Shown here: in pieces, positions 7,884 through 17,634 of the stretch | How positions within the stretch are numbered: the stretch's first letter is position 1 | How the letters are laid out: each line of letters begins with the position of its first letter | Source of the DNA: Collimonas fungivorans | GTDB taxonomy: Bacteria > Pseudomonadota > Gammaproteobacteria > Burkholderiales > Burkholderiaceae_D | Direction: 5' to 3' | Assembly (NCBI RefSeq): GCF_001584145.1 | Contig: NZ_CP013232.1 | Location: forward strand, 1,984,001 to 2,048,000 | DNA: 64,000 bases | Position numbers and translations under genes: made by a program | Notes under the pieces: model-generated | What the model was told of the DNA's origin: nothing | The model's database searches: none | Seen by the model: the letters and a program-made list of their open reading frames with translations, nothing else

Positions 7884-9296
7884 TTAGCGGTCGCCAAACG
7901 AGCGACGGGCGCCGCTGTCGTTCGAACGGTTGCCTTTGTAGCCGCCGCCACCGCCACCGCCGTCTTTGCGTGGTGCGCCTGGCTTGCTGAAAGTACGGCC
8001 GCCTGGTTTAGCAGGACCGCCGCGGTTGTCGCCTGGTTTCCAGCCGCCTGGTTTGTGGTTCGAGCGCGGAGCCGAAGCCGAACGCTTTGGTTCGAAACCT
8101 TCAACTACATCGACCGGGATCAGTTGCTTGGTGAAACGTTCGATGCGCTTGACGTTGACGCCTTCAGCGTGGTTCACCAGCGAGACTGCAACGCCGTTAC
8201 GGCCGGCACGACCGGTACGGCCGATACGGTGGACGTAGTCTTCCGGGAATTTCGGCAGATCGTAGTTGAATACGTGGGTGATCGCAGGGACGTCGATACC
8301 GCGAGCGGCGACGTCGGTAGCAACCAGCACACGGACTTGGCCGCGACGCAGGCTGTCCAGGGTGCGGTTACGCGCGCCTTGGTGCATGTCGCCATGCAGG
8401 GCAGCAGCAGCGAAACCGGCGATGTTCAGGCGGTCGGCGATAGTGTCGGCATCACGCTTGGTAGCAGTAAACACAACTGCCTGGTCCATGGTGACGTCGC
8501 GCAGCAGGTGGTCCAGCAGGCGATTCTTGTGCGACAGATCGTCGACGAAGTGAACCTTCTGTTGGATGTTTTCGTGCTTGGTGGCGGAACCGGCGATCTG
8601 GATGATCATCGGGTTCTTGGTGATGCGTTTTGCCATGTTGCCGACAACGCCGTCCAGCGTGGCCGAGAACAGCATGGTCTGGCGCGATTCAGGCGTAGCG
8701 TCAACGATTTTTTCGATGTCGTCGATGAAACCCATGTCCAGCATGCGGTCAGCTTCGTCCAGCACCAGGATCTGCAGTTGCGAGAAATCGATCTTGCCCG
8801 ATTCCATGTGGTCGATCAGGCGGCCAGGCGTAGCAACCAGGATTTCCGGGTTCTTGGCCAGCAATTGCATCTGTTTAGGGTAAGGCATGCCGCCCAGGAT
8901 CGAGATCGCCTTGACGCGCTTCATGTGCGAACCGTACTTGTCGGTTGCAGTAGTTACTTGCAAAGCCAGTTCGCGGGTCGGTGTCAGGACCAGCATCTTT
9001 GGCTGTGCCGGCTTGAAGCGTGGACGCTCGCCGCGTGAACGGGAGGCTTGCATTTCTTGATTCGGAGTCTTGCCTGCGGCGGCCGGAGCAACTTGTTGCT
9101 CGGAGGCGAATTTGTGCAGCGCAGGCAGCATGAATGCTGCGGTCTTGCCGGAGCCGGTTTGCGAGGAAACCAGCAGGTCACGGCCTTCGATGGCAGCAGG
9201 GATGGCTTGTTCTTGAACGCTTGTCGGTTTTGTGTAGCCAGCTTCGGTCAGTGCTTTGATAACGGACGTGTGGAGGCCTAGTGATTCAAAAGTCAT
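7884..9296 (-). CDS. rhlE: DEAD-box ATP-dependent RNA helicase (RhlE type)
   Basis: A 470-aa helicase for RNA remodelling (ribosome assembly, RNA decay, cold adaptation). In order: Q-motif (PTSVQEQAIP), motif I SSQTGSGKT, Ia PTRELALQ, Ib TPGRL, motif II LDEAD, motif III SAT, motif IV region VVFTAT, motif V ARGIDVP and motif VI HRIGRTGRAG. The C-terminal 90 or so residues are basic and rich in Gly, Arg and Pro, the unstructured RNA-binding tail of RhlE proteins. It is monocistronic with a shared terminator. Confidence 0.92.
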   Translation of the reverse strand: MTFESLGLHTSVIKALTEAGYTKPTSVQEQAIPAAIEGRDLLVSSQTGSGKTAAFMLPALHKFASEQQVAPAAAGKTPNQEMQASRSRGERPRFKPAQPKMLVLTPTRELALQVTTATDKYGSHMKRVKAISILGGMPYPKQMQLLAKNPEILVATPGRLIDHMESGKIDFSQLQILVLDEADRMLDMGFIDDIEKIVDATPESRQTMLFSATLDGVVGNMAKRITKNPMIIQIAGSATKHENIQQKVHFVDDLSHKNRLLDHLLRDVTMDQAVVFTATKRDADTIADRLNIAGFAAAALHGDMHQGARNRTLDSLRRGQVRVLVATDVAARGIDVPAITHVFNYDLPKFPEDYVHRIGRTGRAGRNGVAVSLVNHAEGVNVKRIERFTKQLIPVDVVEGFEPKRSASAPRSNHKPGGWKPGDNRGGPAKPGGRTFSKPGAPRKDGGGGGGGYKGNRSNDSGARRSFGDR

Positions 9297-9771
9297 TTTT
9301 TTCTTTCGTAAAGTGCAGCGTCATGAACTACAGCCATCGACCATGCGATGAATGCAGCGAACGCAAAAAAGCAACGCCAACCAACGAAATGACTAAGAAA
9401 CAAATACAAAGAAATTTCGGCACAAAAGCTTTGCGCCGGGACGGTGTCAGGATCGACACACAAGGCGGGAGGGCTTTTACAATGCGATGTCCCAATTTGA
9501 GGCCAGGACACGCTTAGGCTTGCGCAGCTACTTATTGTTTTTTACAGCGCCGCCGGATCCGGGACCTGGCAACTTGCTGTCTGCGTTCGTTATTGCAACG
9601 CAGCACAGAATAATACAATACTTTTACAATCGGCGCACCTTATTCATGCGATTGCCGCAAATTAGCCCTGGTTTGCGGCTGCACCGTTGTTTGTGGCGCA
9701 TTTTCAGGTGTCGAGGGTTGAGATACAAACAACTATTTTCAGTTTGGCAATAATGCCTTTTGGAGAGTTGT
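9297..9771. other. Gap without a recognisable gene
   Basis: About 475 bp between the rhlE start and the fabI terminator. Short open frames exist on both strands, but none has a convincing ribosome site or recognisable sequence. The rhlE promoter must lie in its left part, read on the minus strand. A long leader would be normal for this helicase class, but no specific site is identified. Confidence 0.4.
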
Positions 9772-9802
9772 AAAAAAACGCCCAGCTATGCCGGGCGCTT
9801 TA
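9772..9802 (-). terminator. Terminator of fabI
   Basis: Read on the minus strand, a GC-rich hairpin (GCGCCCGGC...GCTGGGCG) is followed by seven Ts. Confidence 0.85.
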
Positions 9803-9826
9803 AGCATACCGCGGCCGCTCGCCGGA

Positions 9827-10609
9827 TTATTCGGCGATGCCGCCCACTACTTGCGAGAAACCGCCGTCGACATAGGTGATTTCACCGGTAATGCCGCTGG
9901 ACAGGTCCGACAGCAGGAAGGCGGCGGCATTGCCGACGTCTTCAACCGTCACATTGCGGCGCAGCGGTGCGTGCTCGGCGACAAAACCCAGGATCTTGCC
10001 GAAACCCTTGATGCCGCTGGCGGCCAGGGTCTTGATCGGGCCGGCCGAAATGCCGTTCACGCGCACGCCCTTGGGACCCAGCGAACCGGCCAGGTAACGC
10101 ACGCTGGCTTCCAGCGAGGCCTTGGCCAGGCCCATTGTGTTGTAGTTGGGGACCACGCGCTCCGAACCCAGGTAGGTCAGCGTCAGCAGCGCCGAATTCG
10201 GGCGCAGCATCGGCAGCGCGGCTTTTGCCATCGCCGGGAAGCTATAGGCGGAAATGTCGTGCGCGATCTTGAAGCCTTCGCGCGACAAGCCGTCGAGGAA
10301 ATCGCCGGCGATCGCGTCGGCAGGAGCGAAGCCGATGGCGTGCACCAGGCCGTCCAGGTGGTCCCAGGATTTGCCGAGGTCGGCGAACAGGGCGTTGATT
10401 TGCTCGTCGCTGCCGACGTCGCAGTCAAAAATCAGTTCGCTGTCGAATTCCTTGGCGAAATTGGTGATGCGCTCCTTGAAGCGCTCGCCTACATAGGTGA
10501 ACGCCAGCTCGGCACCTTCGCGCTTGCAAGCTTGGGCGATGCCGTAAGCGATCGAACGGTTGGATAGCAAGCCGGTGATCAGGATTTTTTTGCCTTGCAG
10601 GAATGCCAT
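9827..10609 (-). CDS. fabI: Enoyl-[acyl-carrier-protein] reductase, NADH-dependent
   Basis: A 260-aa short-chain reductase that completes each cycle of fatty-acid elongation; it is the target of triclosan-type inhibitors. It has the modified dinucleotide motif [13 protein letters not shown] near the N-terminus, the FabI catalytic pair Tyr-x6-Lys in YNTMGLAK, and the C-terminal DGGFSQ. The frame is open eight codons further, but the ATG at 10609 is preferred because GGAG sits 7 bases before it and the length then equals the family norm (about 260). Confidence 0.93.
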   Translation of the reverse strand: MAFLQGKKILITGLLSNRSIAYGIAQACKREGAELAFTYVGERFKERITNFAKEFDSELIFDCDVGSDEQINALFADLGKSWDHLDGLVHAIGFAPADAIAGDFLDGLSREGFKIAHDISAYSFPAMAKAALPMLRPNSALLTLTYLGSERVVPNYNTMGLAKASLEASVRYLAGSLGPKGVRVNGISAGPIKTLAASGIKGFGKILGFVAEHAPLRRNVTVEDVGNAAAFLLSDLSSGITGEITYVDGGFSQVVGGIAE

Positions 10610-10758
10610 ATTGACTCCAGATGTGCGCGCCATTGATGCTGCGGGCGCTGGGTGTGATTCTTGTTGAACAGGGCAAGATTGTAGGGGTTAGCCGCGCTCA
10701 CGGCAACTCTGGCAGTTTTACCAGTAATCATGCATTTTTGATATCGGATCCGGATTTA

Positions 10759-10795
10759 AAAAAAGACCCATACGCACCAGGCGACTGGGTCTTTC
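10759..10795 (-). terminator. Terminator downstream of mltD
   Basis: AAAAAAAGACCCA and TGGGTCTTT flank a 15-base loop. On the minus strand the hairpin ends in a run of seven Ts. The stem is T-rich on both sides, so it may work in both directions. Confidence 0.85.
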
Positions 10796-10818
10796 TGATC
10801 CGGCGTTGCGGAAATATA

Positions 10819-12327
10819 TCAGCCGCGCGCCCCGCGAGAGGAAGCCAGGACCACCGGCTTGGTGTTCTTTTTAGCCGCCACCTTGTTCTTGCTGCTGCGC
10901 GCTGTGCTTGCGGTAGCCTTGTGGTAGCGCACGTTGCCGGCTTTCCTGCTGCCGGAGTTCGACGCCACCATCCGGTTCGGCACTTGCAGCTGCAGGCTTT
11001 GGCCGCGGCTGACGCCGTCGCGGTGCAAGCCGTTCCAGGCTTTCACCTGCGCCACGCTGACGCGATAGCGCGAGGCGATCGAAGCCAGGGTGTCGCGCTT
11101 GCCGACCTTGACATAGATGCGGCGGGTTTCGGGAGCGTCCGGGGTGACTGCCATGGTGGCGTTGTCAGCCACTTCGGCGGTGATGTCGCTGCTGGAGGCT
11201 TCGGTTTTCGGCACCAGGATGGTGGAGCCGGCCTTGAGCAGCATGCGCGGCGGAATGTGGTTCACTTCGCGGATGATGGCCGGCGTCGTGTCGAAGCGGG
11301 CGGCGATGGTTTCAATCCGTTCGCGGGCGCTGCTGACGGTATGCGAGGTCCAGGAAGAAAGCGTCTGGGTCCATTTGGTCAGGTTGTTCTTGAATTTCTC
11401 TGCATTGCTTTCAGGCAGCAGGATCTTGGTGTCGCTGCTGCCGATGATCACAGGGCGGTTGAACTGCGGGTTGAGGGCCTTGAATTCATCCAGCGACAGT
11501 TCCGCCAGCTGGGCGGCTACCTTGACGTCGATGTCGCGGGTCTTGCCGATGGTGACAAAATAAGGCTGGTTGTCCACCTTGGGCAAGGCGATGTTGTACA
11601 TCTCCGGCGCTGCAATGATGTTCTTGACTGCCTGCAGCTTGGGAACGTAATTGCGGGTTTCCGCCGGCATCAGCGGCGCCAGGCTGTTGAAGTCGATCGG
11701 CAGGCCGGCTGCCTGGTTCTTGTTGATGGCGCGCTGCACCGAGCCTTCGCCCCAGTTATAGGCAGCCAAAGCCAGTTGCCAGTCGCCGAACATGCCGTAC
11801 AGTTTTTGCAGGTAAGTCAGGGCGGCGTCGGTAGAGGCCAGGACGTCGCGGCGATCATCCTTGAACATGTTCTGCTTGAGATTGTAGTCGCGCCCGGTAG
11901 CCGGCACGAACTGCCACATGCCGGCTGCCTTGGCGCTGGAATAGGCTTGCGGGTTGAACGCCGATTCGATGAACGGCAGCAAAGCCAGTTCGGTCGGCAT
12001 GCCGCGCTTTTCCAGTTCCTGCACTACGTGGAACAGGTAGCGCGAGGCGCGCACCGTGGTGCGTTCGAAATATTCCGGGCGGGCGCTGTAAAAATCGGTC
12101 TGGCTGACTACCTGCTGGTTGTCCAGGTCAGGGATGCCGAAACCCTTGCGGATGCGCGCCCAGATATCGACCTGTTCCATGCCGAGCATGCCGGCGCTGG
12201 GGTCGTTCGGGTCGATCAGGCTGAAAGTGGGGGTATAGATGGAAATGTCGTTGGCCTGGGCCAAGAGCGGAGTGCCGAAAAAAGCGAGCGCGGCAAAAGC
12301 GAAAGTCTTGAGTTTTAGCTGGTACAT
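10819..12327 (-). CDS. mltD: Membrane-bound lytic murein transglycosylase D with LysM repeats
   Basis: A 502-aa peptidoglycan lyase that cleaves MurNAc-GlcNAc bonds with 1,6-anhydro formation. A signal peptide (about 1-25, ending ALAQAN) exports it. The SLT domain at about 100-210 carries the catalytic Glu in LPFIESAFNP, followed by AAGMWQFVPATGR and AAYNWGEG. The C-terminal part contains at least two LysM segments (SSARERIETIAARF... and GKRDTLASIASRY...) that bind cell wall. The last 40 residues are basic and low-complexity. It is transcribed alone and ends in a strong terminator. Confidence 0.92.
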   Translation of the reverse strand: MYQLKLKTFAFAALAFFGTPLLAQANDISIYTPTFSLIDPNDPSAGMLGMEQVDIWARIRKGFGIPDLDNQQVVSQTDFYSARPEYFERTTVRASRYLFHVVQELEKRGMPTELALLPFIESAFNPQAYSSAKAAGMWQFVPATGRDYNLKQNMFKDDRRDVLASTDAALTYLQKLYGMFGDWQLALAAYNWGEGSVQRAINKNQAAGLPIDFNSLAPLMPAETRNYVPKLQAVKNIIAAPEMYNIALPKVDNQPYFVTIGKTRDIDVKVAAQLAELSLDEFKALNPQFNRPVIIGSSDTKILLPESNAEKFKNNLTKWTQTLSSWTSHTVSSARERIETIAARFDTTPAIIREVNHIPPRMLLKAGSTILVPKTEASSSDITAEVADNATMAVTPDAPETRRIYVKVGKRDTLASIASRYRVSVAQVKAWNGLHRDGVSRGQSLQLQVPNRMVASNSGSRKAGNVRYHKATASTARSSKNKVAAKKNTKPVVLASSRGARG

Positions 12328-12541
12328 GGGTTCAATTTATGTAACCGGGATGTAATCAACCGGTAATAATGGATTAGACGCAGTGTACGTAAGGCGGTTT
12401 TCTCCCGTCAAGCAAAAATTGCACTGTTACATGAGATAAGTGATTGATTTATCAGGTATTACTTTTAATAAATCGATATGCGGAGACTATCTAACCAACA
12501 ATCACAATAAATGACGTTGATAGGTCTCCCGGCCAGCCGGA

Positions 12542-13342
12542 TCACTTGAAATTGTTTTTCCATTCGCGCAGGGCGGCGAATGCCTCCACCGGATCGGATT
12601 GCCGGCCGTCGATGCGGCCGCTGGCCTGCAGGCTGGCGAGGATGGCCGGCTGCCGGTAACGCAGGAAGGGGTTGGTGGCGATTTCCAGGGCGATGGTCGA
12701 CGGCACGGTCGCTTGCTGGCGGGCGCGTTTGGCCTGTTCGCTGGCCATGCGGGCGACCAGGTCCGGATTGTCCGGTTCCACCGCCAGCGCAAAGCGCAGG
12801 TTGGCGACGGTGTATTCGTGGGCGCAATACACCTGGGTGTCTCCCGGCAAGCTGCTCAGCTTGCCCAGCGAATCGACCATCTGCGCCGGGCTGCCTTCGA
12901 ACAGGCGGCCGCAACCGCCGGCAAACAGCGTGTCGCCGCAAAACAGCCAGGGCTGGCCATGCGCCACATAGGCAATGTGGCCACTGGTGTGGCCCGGCAC
13001 TTCCAGCACCGACAAGGTCAGTCCCAGTTGCGGGACGACGGCGGTATCGCCTTCGCTGAGCTTCTGGCTGACGCCGGCGATGTCTTCGCCGGCAGGGCCG
13101 AATACCGGGATGTCGAAGTGCCGCAGCAAAGTTTGTACGCCGCCGACATGGTCAGCATGGTGATGTGTCAGTAAAATAGCGACAAGTATCAGGTCGTGGG
13201 CAGCGAGCGCGGCCAGGATCGGCTGGGCATCGCCGGGATCGACCACCGCCGCATGGCGGCCATCGTGAATCAGCCAGAGATAATTGTCGTTGAATGCCGG
13301 CACCGCCAATACGCTTAACGACTTATTGAATGGTTCTCTCAT
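12542..13342 (-). CDS. gloB: Hydroxyacylglutathione hydrolase (glyoxalase II)
   Basis: A 266-aa metallo-beta-lactamase-fold hydrolase that converts S-lactoylglutathione to lactate and glutathione in methylglyoxal detoxification. The metal motif THHHADH (HxHxDH) is present, with further ligands in GHTSGH and CAHEYT. The ATG at 13342 is chosen because the conserved start [14 protein letters not shown] follows closely; the frame continues upstream into the neighbouring gene. It is divergent from the methyltransferase gene only 22 bp away. The order gloB, yafS-like, rnhA, dnaQ matches Escherichia coli. Confidence 0.92.
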   Translation of the reverse strand: MREPFNKSLSVLAVPAFNDNYLWLIHDGRHAAVVDPGDAQPILAALAAHDLILVAILLTHHHADHVGGVQTLLRHFDIPVFGPAGEDIAGVSQKLSEGDTAVVPQLGLTLSVLEVPGHTSGHIAYVAHGQPWLFCGDTLFAGGCGRLFEGSPAQMVDSLGKLSSLPGDTQVYCAHEYTVANLRFALAVEPDNPDLVARMASEQAKRARQQATVPSTIALEIATNPFLRYRQPAILASLQASGRIDGRQSDPVEAFAALREWKNNFK

Positions 13343-13364
13343 TGATTTATCAATTAAGGCAGGC

Positions 13365-14150
13365 ATGGCAAATCCGTCGTCAGAAAAGTCCATTATAGCG
13401 CTCGGCCCCTGGCTGCAGACGCCCACCGGCAGTTACATGCTGGAGTGGGAGCAGGCGCGCCTGGACGCGATGACGGCGGATATCTTCGGCTTCAACGCGA
13501 TGCAGATCGGCGTGCCGCAAATCAAGTCCCTGCAAGCGAACCGCATGCGCCACAAATGGCTGACGGACAGCCGCCTGCCGGCAGCGGGCGAAGCGCAATC
13601 CGGCGTGGTGGTGACCCACGATTTTGCCGAACTGCCGTTTGCCTCGCAAAGCCTGGACCTGGTGGTGTTGCCGCATGTGCTCGAGTTCGCCGCCGAGCCG
13701 CACCAGATCTTGCGCGAGGTCGAACGGGTGCTGATTCCGGAAGGGCAGGTTATCATCACCGGTTTTAATCCGGCCAGTTTGTGGGGCATCAGGCAAACCG
13801 CGGGCCGCATGTCGGGCGTGCATTTCCTGCCGCAGAACGCCGAGTTCATCAGCCTGCTACGCCTGAAAGACTGGCTGAAGCTGCTGAACATGGAAGTCAA
13901 CCGCGGCCACTTCGGCTGCTACGCGCCGCCGTATACCAGCAGCAAGTGGCTGCATCGCTTCGCCTTCATGGAAAAGGCCGGCAACCGTTGGTGGCCATAT
14001 TTCGGCGCGGTATATATCGTGCAGGCGATCAAGCGGGTGAAGGGCATGCACCTGGTCGGCCCGGCTTTCAGCAAACAGCTGATCAAGGCAGCGCGCGGCG
14101 TGCCGGCCACCAACAAGATACACAAGACGGACCGCAACGGCGCTGAGTAG
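13365..14150 (+). CDS. SAM-dependent methyltransferase (YafS-like)
   Basis: A 261-aa class I methyltransferase of unknown substrate. The post-I region [24 protein letters not shown] followed by [21 protein letters not shown] is typical of UbiE/COQ5-like enzymes. The glycine-rich motif I is poorly conserved, so SAM binding may be altered. Start ATG 13365 has AAGGCAGG just upstream; an earlier in-frame ATG would overlap gloB. The gene sits exactly where yafS lies in E. coli, between gloB and rnhA. Confidence 0.8.
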   Translation: MANPSSEKSIIALGPWLQTPTGSYMLEWEQARLDAMTADIFGFNAMQIGVPQIKSLQANRMRHKWLTDSRLPAAGEAQSGVVVTHDFAELPFASQSLDLVVLPHVLEFAAEPHQILREVERVLIPEGQVIITGFNPASLWGIRQTAGRMSGVHFLPQNAEFISLLRLKDWLKLLNMEVNRGHFGCYAPPYTSSKWLHRFAFMEKAGNRWWPYFGAVYIVQAIKRVKGMHLVGPAFSKQLIKAARGVPATNKIHKTDRNGAE

Positions 14151-14192
14151 TCAGGGCAGGGGTCTCACATATAACAAGCAGCGAAAGACAGT

Positions 14193-14627
14193 ATGGACAA
14201 AGTAGAGATATATGCCGATGGCGCCTGCAAGGGCAATCCCGGCACCGGCGGCTGGGGTGCGCTATTGGTGGCGGATGGCAAGGAAAAGGAATTGTTTGGC
14301 GGCGAACGCAATACAACCAACAATCGGATGGAGCTGAAAGCGGTGATCGAGGCCTTGACCGCCCTGACTCGTCCCTGCGAGGTGACGGTGTATACCGACA
14401 GCCAGTATGTGCAAAAAGGGATCAGCGAATGGATCCACGGCTGGAAAGCGCGCGGCTGGAAAACCGCGGCGCGCGAACCCGTGAAAAACGTCGACCTGTG
14501 GCAGGCGCTAGACGCCGCCCAGGCCCAGCACAAGATCGAATGGAAATGGGTCCGGGGCCATGCCGGCCACGTCGGCAACGAGCGCGCCGACCAGCTCGCC
14601 AACCGCGGCGTGACCACGGTTGTATAA
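14193..14627 (+). CDS. rnhA: Ribonuclease HI
   Basis: A 144-aa endonuclease that degrades the RNA strand of RNA-DNA hybrids. The DEDD metal residues are visible: Asp in [11 protein letters not shown], Glu in NNRMELKA, Asp in VYTDSQYV and a late Asp in NERADQLAN, together with the basic handle [13 protein letters not shown]. Normal length. It lies 42 bp after the methyltransferase and 69 bp before dnaQ on the same strand. Confidence 0.95.
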   Translation: MDKVEIYADGACKGNPGTGGWGALLVADGKEKELFGGERNTTNNRMELKAVIEALTALTRPCEVTVYTDSQYVQKGISEWIHGWKARGWKTAAREPVKNVDLWQALDAAQAQHKIEWKWVRGHAGHVGNERADQLANRGVTTVV

Positions 14628-14696
14628 CACCGCCACGGCCGCATTGGCTGCGGCGCGCTATTATTAACATATGTTTGTATTGAAAATTAAGTGACC

Positions 14697-15434
14697 ATGC
14701 GACAAATCGTTCTGGATACCGAAACCACCGGCCTCAACCCGCGCACCGGCGACCGCGTCATCGAAATCGGTTGCGTCGAGTTGCTGAACCGGCGCCTGAC
14801 CGGCAATAACTTCCATCGCTACATCAACCCCGAGCGCGATTCGGAAGAAGGCGCGCTGGCAGTCCACGGCCTGACCACCGCCTTCCTCAGCGACAAGCCG
14901 AAGTTCGCCGAAATATTCGACGAGCTGCGCGAGTACACCCGCGGCGCCCAGGTCATCATCCACAACGCCCCGTTCGACCTGGGCTTCCTCGACGCCGAAT
15001 ACAAGCTGCTAGGCAAGGGCACGTTTTCCGGCGATGTCGCCGGCGTCATCGACACCCTGGTGCAAGCCAAGGAAATGTATCCAGGCAAACGCAATTCGCT
15101 GGATGCCCTGTGCGACCGCTACGGCATCTCTAACGCCCACCGCACCTTGCACGGCGCCTTGCTTGACTCCGAATTGCTGGCCGAGGTGTACCTGGCGATG
15201 ACGCGCGGCCAGAACAGTTTCAGCATCGACCTTGGGGCAGGGCACGGCGATGCGGACGGCGGCGGTGCGGCGCTGGAACTGCTGCCGCTGGCGGAGATCG
15301 TGGTGCGCACGGCGAACGCGGAAGAACTGGCCGAGCATGAGCTGCTGCTCAACGGTTTGGACAAGGATGCCAAAGGCGCCTGCATATGGCGCCAGCCGGC
15401 GGCAGATGCAACGGAAAACCCGCCGCAAAACTGA
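14697..15434 (+). CDS. dnaQ: DNA polymerase III epsilon subunit (3'-5' proofreading exonuclease)
   Basis: A 245-aa DEDDh exonuclease that proofreads replication. Exo I is VLDTETTGL with the two acidic residues, Exo II NAPFDLGFL, and Exo III HGALLDSELLAEVYLAM with the DEDDh His. The C-terminal tail (about 190-245) would bind the polymerase alpha subunit. A GTG two codons earlier (14691) is also possible; the ATG matches the family N-terminus MRQIVLDTETTG. Confidence 0.94.
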   Translation: MRQIVLDTETTGLNPRTGDRVIEIGCVELLNRRLTGNNFHRYINPERDSEEGALAVHGLTTAFLSDKPKFAEIFDELREYTRGAQVIIHNAPFDLGFLDAEYKLLGKGTFSGDVAGVIDTLVQAKEMYPGKRNSLDALCDRYGISNAHRTLHGALLDSELLAEVYLAMTRGQNSFSIDLGAGHGDADGGGAALELLPLAEIVVRTANAEELAEHELLLNGLDKDAKGACIWRQPAADATENPPQN

Positions 15435-15500
15435 TCTTGTAAAAAATTCACACAAGACACTAGCCACGAACGAGATTTGCCATTATAATTTCGCTTCTTT

Positions 15501-15577
15501 AGGCGCGTAGCTCAGCTGGTTAGAGCACTACCTTGACATGGTAGGGGTCGTTGGTTCGAGTCCAATCGTGCCTACCA
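15501..15577 (+). tRNA. tRNA-Val (anticodon GAC)
   Basis: A 77-nt cloverleaf: acceptor AGGCGCG/CGTGCCT with one G-T pair, D-stem GCTC/GAGC, anticodon stem CTACC/GGTAG around TTGACAT (anticodon GAC), T-arm GGTTCGAGTCC, encoded CCA. The 3' half is overlapped on the other strand by the integrase gene, so this tRNA is the likely attachment site of the island to the right. Confidence 0.95.
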
Positions 15578-16791
15578 GTATTCTCAACGTTTGCGGGGAT
15601 GCTGGGACAAATTCGGGACAAATTCGAATTTGTTTGTAAGTGAATATCAGTGGAATGGAAGCGCAGTACGGCTTCCATTTTTGCTTTCTCCCTCCCGCGA
15701 TCTGCGGAATCAATCCACTTTGCATAGACCGTAAATAGCATTTTTGCATTTGCATGCCCTAGCTGGCGGCTGATGTACGTCGGGTTCACGCCGGCCATTA
15801 ATGCTGTTGTCGCGTAAGTGTGCCGGGTTTGGTAAGCGCGGCGTGTGCGAATCCCCAAACGTTTCAACGTTGGCTTCCAGTAATGGTCCCTCTGGCTGCG
15901 TTCGTCATGCCATGGCTTCTCGGTAACCGGGTTCTCAAATATCTCCGCCGATTTCATATAAGTGAAGGATTTTTGCGCCTGAAGCACCGCAATTGCTCGG
16001 TCAACCAGGTCGACGTCACGAATTTCATGCGTTTTTAGGCTTTTGAGCTGCCCCATAAAAGTTCTCGCCTGTTCGACCCTAACGGTGCCGTGATTCCAGT
16101 CGACGTCTCCCCAGCGCAGTGCGATCAGTTCTTCTGGCCGCATGCCCGTCATAAATGCGAATTCAAAATAATTCGCTATCCGACGATCATAGTGTTCGCG
16201 CATGCTTGAGAGAATCCACTCCATCTCTTCTGTAGTGAGCGGATCCGGCGCAGCTTTCTGATGTTTGCCATTCTCAATACCTTGCATTGGATTGACGAGC
16301 TCATGTATTTCCCGTCCTGCCAAGGTAAAGACACCTCTAAGTGGAATCAGATAATTATTGCAAAGCTTCGCGCTTGGCCAAGGATGCGAGCCAACGATCG
16401 CTACAATTTTTCCGTAACTCAGGGTTTCGATCGGGCTGTCGGCGCCAAGCTTGCTCTGCCAGAATTTCAGTGCATTTGAATATTGCGAGAGCGTGGCAGC
16501 CGCCAGTCGACCTTTGGTCTTAAGCCACATGTCGCACATGGCCCCAAACGTTCTGACTGTGGAGCCCATTTTCTCGGCATTGGGTGAATTCGGGAAAAAC
16601 TCGCCATAGACAAAATTGCCCATCTGGATCTTGTGTTTGATCTGATCGACCAGCCGCTCCGCGAATTTGATGTTCGGTGCGGTCGGTCTCAAGTCGAGCG
16701 TCTCCCTACAACGACGCAACCGCCAGCTAAAAGACACGCGAATTGATGCTTCGCGAATCTCTACGCCGTTACCTTTACGCCCTCTACCCAT
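15520..16791 (-). CDS. Tyrosine recombinase (island/prophage integrase)
   Basis: A 423-aa phage-type integrase with a basic N-terminal arm-binding region of the DUF3596 kind (about 1-65), a SAM-like core-binding domain (about 80-175) and a catalytic domain. Active-site residues: Arg218 in GMRPEELIALRW, Lys253, Arg323-His324 in YQTRHTYAT (Tyr replaces the usual first His, as in many relatives), His346 in LGHAN and the nucleophile Tyr356. About 18 C-terminal codons lie in the tRNA-Val gene, read antisense, as expected for an element integrated at the tRNA 3' end. No excisionase gene is recognised. Confidence 0.9.
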   Translation of the reverse strand: MGRGRKGNGVEIREASIRVSFSWRLRRCRETLDLRPTAPNIKFAERLVDQIKHKIQMGNFVYGEFFPNSPNAEKMGSTVRTFGAMCDMWLKTKGRLAAATLSQYSNALKFWQSKLGADSPIETLSYGKIVAIVGSHPWPSAKLCNNYLIPLRGVFTLAGREIHELVNPMQGIENGKHQKAAPDPLTTEEMEWILSSMREHYDRRIANYFEFAFMTGMRPEELIALRWGDVDWNHGTVRVEQARTFMGQLKSLKTHEIRDVDLVDRAIAVLQAQKSFTYMKSAEIFENPVTEKPWHDERSQRDHYWKPTLKRLGIRTRRAYQTRHTYATTALMAGVNPTYISRQLGHANAKMLFTVYAKWIDSADRGREKAKMEAVLRFHSTDIHLQTNSNLSRICPSIPANVENTGRHDWTRTNDPYHVKVVL

Positions 16792-17144
16792 TTGTAATAC
16801 TCCTGCATATTCATGTTTATGTGGCCGTCTGGCGCACGACGGTAGTGAATTCCCTCAACCCAGATACCGTCTCGATTTTTCGCCGAACGGCTTTGTCGGT
16901 ATATCCGGTGAGGGTGCAAAACACCGGTATTAGTACTAAGTGTACGTGGATGCCGGTCACTGCCGTCATCTCACTTTACCAGTACTTCTGCGACATTTCA
17001 CAACTTGCACAAAGGAGGCCGCATCCTTCTCTCCGATGCGCGACTCGCGTTGCGGCGCGGCCAATGCAGCGTCGTCAATGTACTTAACTGGGTTTGTTGT
17101 CATGATAGGATTCTCGAATAATTAGTACTAACAGGGAGGCGGGA
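16792..17144. other. Gap upstream of the integrase
   Basis: About 350 bp between the divergent integrase and a small membrane-protein gene. Short frames are present but none looks coding. The promoters of both flanking genes should lie here; no palindrome or repeat stands out. Confidence 0.35.
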
Positions 17145-17543
17145 ATGGCAACAGGTCAAATTGAAGATTTTTTCAAGGCAATGAAGGAGCGTCGCACCAG
17201 CGTCATATTTGCCGGTATCACGGCCGCTTGTATTTTTTTGTGGGCCTTCGTGGATTGGGCGACGCCTGCGGATGCCATTAAGGGACACTCCGTTCTGTTC
17301 GCGAAAATGGCTCTGGTCGCCGTGGGCGTAATTGCGTTTCTTGCTATCTGGGTCTATTTTCTGTATCCCAGGTATGAATGGGATGCTCAATTGCAGTGCT
17401 TTAAGCGAAAAAAAGACGGATTGTTTGTTTGTCCGTCGTGCCAAGGATCGAATATTGAAACGGTTTTGCGCCGCGGCTACCAGTTCTATAGTTGTCCGCG
17501 AACCGGGTGTACTGCCCGGCTGGCTCACAAGCAGGACAAATAA
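17145..17543 (+). CDS. Small membrane protein with C-terminal zinc ribbon
   Basis: 132 aa, family not recognised. Two membrane segments (about 18-38 and 51-72) are followed by a cytoplasmic tail with a four-cysteine ribbon: CPSC at about 97-100 and CPRTGC at about 117-122. The start is well supported by GGGAGGCGGGA before the ATG. It lies alone between the integrase and a minus-strand HTH gene, and could be island-borne. Function unknown; a membrane-tethered nucleic-acid or metal-sensing role is only a guess. Confidence 0.65.
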   Translation: MATGQIEDFFKAMKERRTSVIFAGITAACIFLWAFVDWATPADAIKGHSVLFAKMALVAVGVIAFLAIWVYFLYPRYEWDAQLQCFKRKKDGLFVCPSCQGSNIETVLRRGYQFYSCPRTGCTARLAHKQDK

Positions 17544-17634
17544 ATGTCGCCGAATGAGCGAGAGCATACTAACGCGGTCTGATGTTGTGGCCCCTCTAGC
17601 AATCTCGCGCTTATGGGCGAAGTTAGATTTCATA

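Noticed and set aside
7842-9038. 398-codon plus-strand open frame
   Set aside because: It lies antisense to the rhlE helicase, has no recognisable domain, and arises from the high-GC codon pattern of the real gene.
10621-12318. 565-codon plus-strand open frame
   Set aside because: Complement of mltD; no family features, His/Gln/Arg-rich composition typical of a shadow frame.
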